From: Nocardiopsis alborubida
GTDB lineage: Bacteria; Actinomycetota; Actinomycetes; Streptosporangiales; Streptosporangiaceae
Direction of reading: 5' to 3'
Length of the DNA: 64,000 bases
NCBI RefSeq assembly: GCF_012396365.1
Contig: NZ_JAAXPG010000009.1
Location: 62,001-126,000 of the forward strand
Part shown: positions 58,649 through 64,000 of the stretch, in pieces
How the letters are laid out: each line of letters begins with the position of its first letter
Position numbering within the stretch: the first letter of the stretch is position 1
Position numbers and translations under genes: made by a program
The notes under the pieces: model-generated
The model's database searches: none
Told to the model about the DNA's origin: nothing
What the model saw: only the letters and a program-made list of their open reading frames with translations

Positions 58649-60607
58649 TCAGCCGCGGTTGTCGCTGAGGCTGGTGTGGGCCTCCTGGAGGAAGCCCTCG
58701 CTGATGGCGCGCAGTTCGGTGGCGGACTCGCCCTCGCCGCCCTCCTCGGTGCCGTCGCTGTTGGCCGCCAGGGAGAAGAGCAGGTAGCGGCCCCACTGGC
58801 CGCTGCTGCCGTGGCCGCCGGAGTGGCCCAGGCGCTCGGCGGGGCTGCCCTCCTCGCCGGGCAGGCCGGCGAACCACTGCGTGGCCACGAGGTCCTGGGC
58901 CTCCATCGCGGCGGCCGCCTCCTCGCCGGTGGGCATGGCGGCCACGCCGACGGTCACGGCGTGGCCCTCGTCCTCGCTGAGGTAGGAGGCGCGCACCATC
59001 TGGCGGCACTCGTTGTCGGCGAGCACCTGGCCGTAGTCGCCGTGGGCCCCGGCGGCGCAGTCCTCGGTGTCCTCGACGGCCACGCGGGTGAACGTGCCCT
59101 GGCCCTCGACCTCCATGCTCTCGGGGAAGAGGGCCTCCGCGTCGAGCGCGCCCGGGTCGTCGGCCTCGTCGGCGACGGTCGCGGCGTTCGCGCCGCCCGA
59201 GCCCATGCTGGTGGCGAGGAGGAACGTCCCGCCGCCCGCGAGGACCAGCAGTACGGCGAAACCGGCGATCATCATGATCCGGCGCTTGCGGGCGCGCGTG
59301 TCAGTGCCGCCGTCGCCGTACTGGTAGTCGTCGTCGTAGCCGTCGTACTCGTCGTAGTCGTTGACCCCCTGGGCGTCGAACTGCGCGGTGTCCACACCGG
59401 CGTCGTCGGGGACCTCGTCCCGGAACAGCGGGCGGCCGCCGGGGGAGGGGGGAACCGCGCTGATGTGCTGTGTGGCGCCCATCGCGTCCGGGGGGAACAC
59501 GGGCTCCTCCCGGACGGGCGCCGGGGGCGCGGCGGCGGGGGGCTGGGGCGGCGCCTGGTAGGCCTGCTGGGCGTTCGGGGGCGCCGACCCGGGGGGCATG
59601 CCCGGGGGAGGGCCGACGGGCGCTCCGGGGTACCCGGGACGGCCCTGCGGCACGCCCTGCGCGCCGGGGGGGAGCCCGGGGACGGGGCCCTGGGGTCCGG
59701 GCCGGTGGCCGGTGTGCCCGGGGGCGTGCGGCGGTACGGGGGCGCCGGGTGGGAGCGCACCGGGGGGAAGCTGTCCGGGCTGGGCGGGCTGGCCCGGGGC
59801 GGCGTTCTGCCCGGGGGGCACGTGCGGGCCCGAAGCCTGCCCCATGCCCGGGTGGCCGCCGGTGGGAGCCTGGTGCCCGGGGCCCTGGTGTGACGGGTGT
59901 CCGCCCGTGGGCGCCTGGTACGGGGGACGCCCGCCCGGAGGAGCCTGCATCGGCGGCTGGCCGCCGGTGGGGGCCCCGTGCGGCGGGAACTGGCCGCCGG
60001 TGCCCTGCGGCGGCTGCCCCGGACGCATGGGGGCCTGCCCGCCGGTGGGCGCGCCCACCGGGCCGCCGGGGGAGCCGGGCACGCCCTGGGGCTGCCCGCC
60101 CTGGCCGTAGCGCGGGTTCTGCGGGCCGTTCGGGGGCTGGGGCGGAGCCTGCGGTCCGCTCGGTCCGCCCTGGCCGCCGGGGCGGGCCTGACGGGCGCCG
60201 CCGGGGTAGCCCTGCTGCGGGCCGACCTGGTCGTACGGCGGGGTCTGGGGGGCGCTGGGCTGCGCGGGGGAGGGGTGGTGCTGTGGGTGCGGGGGATACT
60301 GGTCGGGCGGGGGCGCGGCATGTGTCTGCTGTGGCCCCGATGTGGGATGCTGGCCCTCGGTGTGGGAGGGCGCTGACCCGAGCAGGTCCTGGCCTTCACC
60401 GGCCTCCGGTCCGACGGGTCGCCCGTCGGGACCGTACTGTGGCTGGTTCGGATGGGTACTGATGGGAGTCTCCGAGGGCTCTGGGGGTGGGACTGGGCCG
60501 CGGTCCACCGGCACGTGTGCCTGGGCCGCGCGGTGCCGTCCGTTCCGGGTTCCCGTGGTGCCGGCGACCGTGACGGGCGTCTCCAAGGTCGCGTCGGTGC
60601 CCGTCAT
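58649..60607 (-). CDS. Pro/Gly/Gln-rich membrane-anchored protein with extracytoplasmic domain
   Basis: About 652 residues. Residues about 40-390 are low-complexity Pro/Gly/Gln with repeats such as Pro-Thr-Gly-Gly-Gln-Pro-Pro and Ala-Pro-Thr-Gly-Gly-His-Pro. After an acidic Asp/Tyr-rich patch and Arg-Lys-Arg-Arg is a single transmembrane helix (Ile-Met-Met-Ile-Ala-Gly-Phe-Ala-Val-Leu-Leu-Val-Leu-Ala). The last about 175 residues lie outside and contain two cysteines (Asp-Cys-Ala-Ala and Glu-Cys-Arg) and no recognised enzyme motif. Topology: disordered cytoplasmic part, outside C-terminal domain. ATG at 60607 is the best start but lacks a clear RBS; TATTAT on the minus strand (60688-60693) is a plausible -10. 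The function is unknown. Confidence 0.7.
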   Translation of the reverse strand: MTGTDATLETPVTVAGTTGTRNGRHRAAQAHVPVDRGPVPPPEPSETPISTHPNQPQYGPDGRPVGPEAGEGQDLLGSAPSHTEGQHPTSGPQQTHAAPPPDQYPPHPQHHPSPAQPSAPQTPPYDQVGPQQGYPGGARQARPGGQGGPSGPQAPPQPPNGPQNPRYGQGGQPQGVPGSPGGPVGAPTGGQAPMRPGQPPQGTGGQFPPHGAPTGGQPPMQAPPGGRPPYQAPTGGHPSHQGPGHQAPTGGHPGMGQASGPHVPPGQNAAPGQPAQPGQLPPGALPPGAPVPPHAPGHTGHRPGPQGPVPGLPPGAQGVPQGRPGYPGAPVGPPPGMPPGSAPPNAQQAYQAPPQPPAAAPPAPVREEPVFPPDAMGATQHISAVPPSPGGRPLFRDEVPDDAGVDTAQFDAQGVNDYDEYDGYDDDYQYGDGGTDTRARKRRIMMIAGFAVLLVLAGGGTFLLATSMGSGGANAATVADEADDPGALDAEALFPESMEVEGQGTFTRVAVEDTEDCAAGAHGDYGQVLADNECRQMVRASYLSEDEGHAVTVGVAAMPTGEEAAAAMEAQDLVATQWFAGLPGEEGSPAERLGHSGGHGSSGQWGRYLLFSLAANSDGTEEGGEGESATELRAISEGFLQEAHTSLSDNRG

Positions 60608-60777
60608 CACGGGAGCAGACCGGCCTTTCGGTGCAAGCGTAACCAACGCGGGGGCGGGAACAGGACGAAGCACTCCCGGCAACGGGCATAATAAAAGACG
60701 GAGAGGTCACGGATGTGACCCCGTGCCGGTGTTTTTCCCGCCGAGCGCGGTCCGGCCGGTCCGCCCCGCCGCTGGCT

Positions 60778-60807
60778 TTGACCTGCGCGGCGGTGGCCAG
60801 GTAGGAT
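60778..60807 (+). promoter_or_regulatory. Promoter of rplM-rpsI
   Basis: TTGACC (60778-60783), 18-base spacer, TAGGAT (60802-60807). The start is about 60814, giving a leader of about 200 bases that contains a strong hairpin CCCCATCCC-CGCAC-GGGATGGGG near 60961-60983. The 60608-61013 gap holds no gene, only this promoter, the leader and the divergent promoter of the Pro/Gly-rich protein. Confidence 0.7.
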
Positions 60808-61013
60808 ATTCCGTCGTTGTGCGTTGAGTTGCCGTGGGCCCCGAGCATCGGGCGCCGATCCACGCACCATCGTCTGCGCACTCACCACTCGGAGAGTCCT
60901 GTGACATGGCACGGGATATCCGGCCAGACGCCCCCGCAACCGCGGGTGTGTATACGAGTCCCCCATCCCCGCACGGGATGGGGCAGCCGACTGAAGAGCG
61001 AAGGCAAACGATC

Positions 61014-61463
61014 GTGCGCACATACAGCCCCAAACCAAACGATGTCCAGCGTCAGTGGCACGTTGTCGACGCTACCGATCTCGTGCTCGGGCGTATGGCG
61101 AGCCAGGTTGCCACGCTGCTTCGGGGCAAGCACAAGCCGTACTACGCGCCCCACATCGACACCGGCGACTTCGTGATCGTCGTGAACGCCGACAAGGTCG
61201 CCCTGACCGGCAAGAAGCTGGAGCAGAAGCGCGCCTACCGGCACTCCGGCTACCCGGGCGGCCTGCGCTCCGTCTCCTACGCCGACCTGCTGGAGAAGAA
61301 CCCCGAGCGGGCTATCGAGAAGGCCATCAAGGGCATGCTCCCCAACGGCTCCCTGGGCCGCCAGATGGCCAAGAAGCTCAAGGTGTACGCCGGTCCGGAG
61401 CACCCGCACCAGGCCCAGCAGCCGGTTGCGTTCGAAATCACCAAGATCGAGCAGCCCGCCTAG
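61014..61463 (+). CDS. rplM: 50S ribosomal protein L13
   Basis: A 149-residue early-assembly protein. GTG at 61014 gives the family N-terminus Arg-Thr-Tyr-Ser-Pro-Lys-Pro, with GAAGG 9 bases upstream. [13 protein letters not shown]-x-Ala-Ser, His-Ser-Gly-Tyr-Pro-Gly-Gly and Met-Leu-Pro-Asn-Gly-Ser-Leu-Gly-Arg are diagnostic. In E. coli, L13 can repress its operon. rpsI follows. Confidence 0.97.
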   Translation: MRTYSPKPNDVQRQWHVVDATDLVLGRMASQVATLLRGKHKPYYAPHIDTGDFVIVVNADKVALTGKKLEQKRAYRHSGYPGGLRSVSYADLLEKNPERAIEKAIKGMLPNGSLGRQMAKKLKVYAGPEHPHQAQQPVAFEITKIEQPA

Positions 61464-61500
61464 GCGTTCGCAGACTTTTACAGAGAGCACGAGGAGAACC

Positions 61501-62010
61501 GTGGTCGAGCCCACCGGCATCGAAGACGTCGAGCAGGAGTACGTGGAGAACCCGGAGGAGTTCCCCTCCGAGTACACCAGCGAGTCCGACGAGAACGCCG
61601 CCGCCTACGTCCCCACCGCGTCCGGCCCCAGCGCCGGCACCGGTCGCCGCAAGCAGGCCGTCGCCCGTGTCCGCATCGCCCCCGGCGCGGGCGAGTGGAA
61701 GGTCAACGGCAAGTCGCTTGAGGCGTACTTCCCGGACAAGGTCCACCAGCAGACCATCAAGGAGCCGTTCGTCTCCCTCGGGTTCGACGGCGCCTACGAC
61801 GTCTTCGCCCGTCTCGACGGCGGCGGCACCAGCGGCCAGGCCGGCGCCCTGCGCCACGGCATCGCCCGCGCGCTGGCGTCCCTGGACCCGGAGAACAACC
61901 GCCCGACCCTCAAGAAGGCCGGTTTCCTGACCCGCGACGCCCGTGAGGTGGAGCGCAAGAAGGCCGGTCTCAAGAAGGCGCGCAAGGCTCCCCAGTTCTC
62001 CAAGCGCTAG
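61501..62010 (+). CDS. rpsI: 30S ribosomal protein S9
   Basis: A 169-residue protein whose C-terminal tail reaches the P-site tRNA anticodon. GTG at 61501 follows GAGGAG. The first about 45 residues are an acidic extension (Glu/Asp/Thr/Ser-rich), absent from E. coli S9 but seen in actinobacteria. The core begins [11 protein letters not shown] and ends Lys-Ala-Pro-Gln-Phe-Ser-Lys-Arg with the universal terminal Arg. Confidence 0.97.
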   Translation: MVEPTGIEDVEQEYVENPEEFPSEYTSESDENAAAYVPTASGPSAGTGRRKQAVARVRIAPGAGEWKVNGKSLEAYFPDKVHQQTIKEPFVSLGFDGAYDVFARLDGGGTSGQAGALRHGIARALASLDPENNRPTLKKAGFLTRDAREVERKKAGLKKARKAPQFSKR

Positions 62011-62044
62011 TGCTCATGCGCCGGCAACCGCTCGGCTGAGCTTC

Positions 62045-62086
62045 GGCCCGTACGCCGTTCCCACCACCGGGGGCGGCGTGCGGGCC
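62045..62086 (+). terminator. Terminator of rplM-rpsI
   Basis: GGCCCGTACGCCG / CGGCGTGCGGGCC (13 bp, one G-U) followed by TTCGGTTTTCC. Confidence 0.8.
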
Positions 62087-62175
62087 TTCGGTTTTCCCGG
62101 TGGCTTGTCTGGGCCACCCTCGCTACTCCACCGGCGCCGCGATTCGGTGCCGTCTTCGAAAGGGGCTGTCCTCCT

Positions 62176-63513
62176 GTGGCTCGGCTGTTCGGAACAGATG
62201 GTGTACGCGGTGTCGCCGGTCGGGACCTGACCGCCGCCCTCGCGCTGGAGCTGTCCGTCGCGGCGGCGCGGGTGCTGACCCGCGGCGGCGACGGGGCGCG
62301 GCCCAAGGCCGTGGTGGGCCGGGATCCGCGTGCCTCCGGCGAGTTCCTTGAGGCCGCCGTCGTCGCGGGCCTGGCCAGCACAGGTGTGGACGTGGTGCGC
62401 GTGGGCGTGCTGCCCACCCCGGCCGTGGCCTACCTGACCGGCGCGCTCGGCGCCGACTTCGGCGTGATGCTCTCCGCCAGCCACAACCCGGCCCCCGACA
62501 ACGGCATCAAGTTCTTCGCGCGGGGCGGCCAGAAGCTGGAGGACGCCCTGGAGGAGGAGATCGAGGGCATGCTCGGCGTGCCCTCCACCCCCGCCGTGGG
62601 CGACCTCGTCGGCCGGGTCACCGACGCCCACGACGGCGCCGAGCGCTACGTCGAGCACGTGCTGGCCTCGGTGCCCCACAGCCTCAAGGGCCTCAAGGTC
62701 GTGGTGGACTGCGCCAACGGCGCCTCCGCCCTGGTCGCGCCCGAGGCGCTGCGCCGCGCGGGCGCGGAGGTCGTGGCGATCGGTGACCAGCCGGACGGCC
62801 ACAACATCAACGAGGGGTGCGGCTCCACCCACCTGGAGGTGCTCCAGGAGGCGGTCCGCCTGCACGGCGCGGACGCCGGTATCGCCAACGACGGCGACGC
62901 CGACCGCTGCCTGGCCGTGGACGCCGGGGGACGCGTGGTGGACGGCGACCAGATCCTGGCGATCCTGGCCACCGAGGCCAAGGAGGCGGGCAAGCTCGCC
63001 CAGGACACGCTCGTGGTCACGGTCATGTCCAACCTGGGCCTGAAGCTGGCGATGGAGCGGGAGGGCATCACCGTGGCGGAGACCGCGGTGGGCGACCGCT
63101 ACGTGCTGGAGGAGATGAAGCGCGGCGGGTTCGGCCTGGGCGGCGAGCAGTCGGGGCACGTGATCCTGCTGGAGCACGCCACCACCGGCGACGGTGTCCT
63201 GACCGGCCTGCACCTGCTGGCCGCGATGGCCCACCGCGAGCAGGGCCTGGCGGAACTGGCCAAGGTGATGACCCGCCTGCCGCAGGTGCTCGTCAACGTG
63301 CCCGACGTGGACAAGGCCCGTGCCAAGGACTCCGCTGAGCTCGCGGCGGCCGTGCGCGCGGCCGAGGAGGAGCTGGGCGAGACCGGCCGGGTGCTGATCC
63401 GGCCCAGCGGAACCGAGCCCAAGGTCAGGGTCATGGTCGAGGCGCCGGAGCAGGAGCAGGCCACCGCGGTGGCCGAGCGGCTCGCCGCCGTGGTGCGCTC
63501 CGCGCTCGGTTGA
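62176..63513 (+). CDS. glmM: Phosphoglucosamine mutase
   Basis: A 445-residue enzyme converting glucosamine-6-phosphate to glucosamine-1-phosphate for UDP-GlcNAc and peptidoglycan. The phosphoserine is Ser102 in Ser-Ala-Ser-His-Asn-Pro; the Mg2+ loop is Asn-Asp-Gly-Asp-Ala-Asp-Arg; Gly-Gly-Glu-Gln-Ser-Gly-His and the phosphate-binding Arg-Pro-Ser-Gly-Thr-Glu-Pro are intact. GTG start ([12 protein letters not shown]). Position after rpsI is standard in actinomycetes. Confidence 0.97.
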   Translation: MARLFGTDGVRGVAGRDLTAALALELSVAAARVLTRGGDGARPKAVVGRDPRASGEFLEAAVVAGLASTGVDVVRVGVLPTPAVAYLTGALGADFGVMLSASHNPAPDNGIKFFARGGQKLEDALEEEIEGMLGVPSTPAVGDLVGRVTDAHDGAERYVEHVLASVPHSLKGLKVVVDCANGASALVAPEALRRAGAEVVAIGDQPDGHNINEGCGSTHLEVLQEAVRLHGADAGIANDGDADRCLAVDAGGRVVDGDQILAILATEAKEAGKLAQDTLVVTVMSNLGLKLAMEREGITVAETAVGDRYVLEEMKRGGFGLGGEQSGHVILLEHATTGDGVLTGLHLLAAMAHREQGLAELAKVMTRLPQVLVNVPDVDKARAKDSAELAAAVRAAEEELGETGRVLIRPSGTEPKVRVMVEAPEQEQATAVAERLAAVVRSALG

Positions 63514-63527
63514 AGGAACCCCTTCCA

Positions 63528-63565
63528 CGCGCACCCGGGCACCGAGGCGGCCGGGTGCGCGTTCT
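63528..63565 (+). terminator. Terminator of glmM
   Basis: CGCGCACCCGG / CCGGGTGCGCG (11 bp, 12-base loop) followed by TTCTC, 15 bases after the stop. Confidence 0.8.
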
Positions 63566-63617
63566 CATGTGTGGCTGACCCGCGGAGTGCGGGTCCGAGG
63601 CGGTGGAGTTGGTCACG

Positions 63618-64000
63618 GTGGCGGACACGCGGTACGGGCACGCCCTGACGATCGGGGTGGACATCGGCGGGACGAAGGTGGCCGCCGGTGTGGTGACGCC
63701 CGGCGGGCGCATCCTGGCCCGGCTGCGCACGGAGACCCCCGAGCGCAGCAAGAGCCCGGCGGTCGTGGAGGACACGATCGTCTCGGTGGTGCGGGAGCTG
63801 CGCCGGGAGTTCCGGGTGCGCGCCGTGGGGGTGGGCGCCGCCGGTTTCGTCGACGAGCGGCGGGCCAACGTGCTGTTCGCCCCGCACCTGTCCTGGCGCC
63901 GGGAGCCGCTGCGCGACGCCCTGGCGCTGCGGCTGGGGCTGCCCGTGGTGGTGGAGAACGACGCGAACGCCTCCGCCTGGGCCGAGGTGCGCGCAGGGGC
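63618..64000 (+). CDS. ROK-family sugar kinase (glucokinase-like), truncated by the window end
   Basis: The first 127 codons are present. The ATP-binding Val-Asp-Ile-Gly-Gly-Thr-Lys (residues 14-20) and Glu-Asn-Asp-Ala-Asn-Ala-Ser-Ala-Trp-Ala-Glu (catalytic Asp region near the right edge) mark an ROK kinase, most likely a glucokinase phosphorylating glucose. GTG at 63618 follows GGTGGAG; GTG at 63603 is an alternative. The zinc-binding ROK signature would lie beyond the window, so it cannot be checked. ROK repressors are less likely because there is no N-terminal helix-turn-helix. Confidence 0.85.
   Translation, partial: MADTRYGHALTIGVDIGGTKVAAGVVTPGGRILARLRTETPERSKSPAVVEDTIVSVVRELRREFRVRAVGVGAAGFVDERRANVLFAPHLSWRREPLRDALALRLGLPVVVENDANASAWAEVRAG

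Noticed and set aside
58427-60462. Plus-strand open frames opposite the Pro/Gly-rich membrane protein
   Set aside because: Low-complexity mirror images; the minus frame has a coherent transmembrane helix and C-terminal domain.

Overview
The window is a 64-kb chromosomal segment of a high-GC, Gram-positive actinomycete. GTG starts are common, third codon positions are strongly G/C, rpoB starts with TTG, and chaplin-like secreted proteins are present. Gene order (tRNA-Thr, tRNA-Met, rpmG, two MaoC-type dehydratases, murB; tRNA-Trp, secE, nusG, rplK, rplA; rpsM, rpsK, rpoA, rplQ, truA with no rpsD between rpsK and rpoA) fits the Streptomyces/Nocardiopsis branch. I infer a Nocardiopsis-like organism; the genus is not proven.

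Positions 1-11400 are accessory. They begin with a tandem family of small secreted chaplin-like proteins (two complete copies plus the last codons of a third at the left edge) and a lipoprotein. Then comes an operon related to type II Wadjet anti-plasmid SMC systems: a truncated DUF2397 (JetA) protein with a long disordered tail, a DUF2398 (JetB) protein and a 1585-residue SbcC-like ATPase (JetC). The fourth member, the JetD nuclease, is absent. In its place, behind a terminator and a separate promoter, is a Rad50-like zinc-hook ATPase. This is the most unusual part of the window.

Positions 11400-18300 hold two tRNAs, rpmG, the dehydratase pair, murB, a manganese-exporter gene under a yybP-ykoY riboswitch, and on the minus strand an adenosine deaminase and an aspartate aminotransferase. 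tRNA-Trp and secE follow.

Positions 18400-63500 are the core transcription/translation block: nusG, rplKA, rplJL, rpoBC, rpsLG-fusA-tuf, the S10, spc and alpha operons, truA, rplM-rpsI and glmM. Non-ribosomal insertions are a lipoprotein between rplA and rplJ, a 1035-residue repeat-rich membrane protein between rpoC and rpsL, a DUF1707 membrane protein before infA, and a NUDIX hydrolase plus a Pro/Gly-rich membrane protein between truA and rplM. The window ends inside a ROK-family sugar kinase gene.

Regulatory content includes good -35/-10 promoters before rpoB, rpsL, tRNA-Trp/secE and rplM, an L10-type leader with attenuator before rplJ, the Mn2+ riboswitch, and many strong hairpins. RpoB carries Gly where the rifampicin-pocket Asp516 (E. 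coli numbering) normally sits. Starts were chosen from ribosome-binding sites, overlaps and remembered family N-termini; no database search was run.
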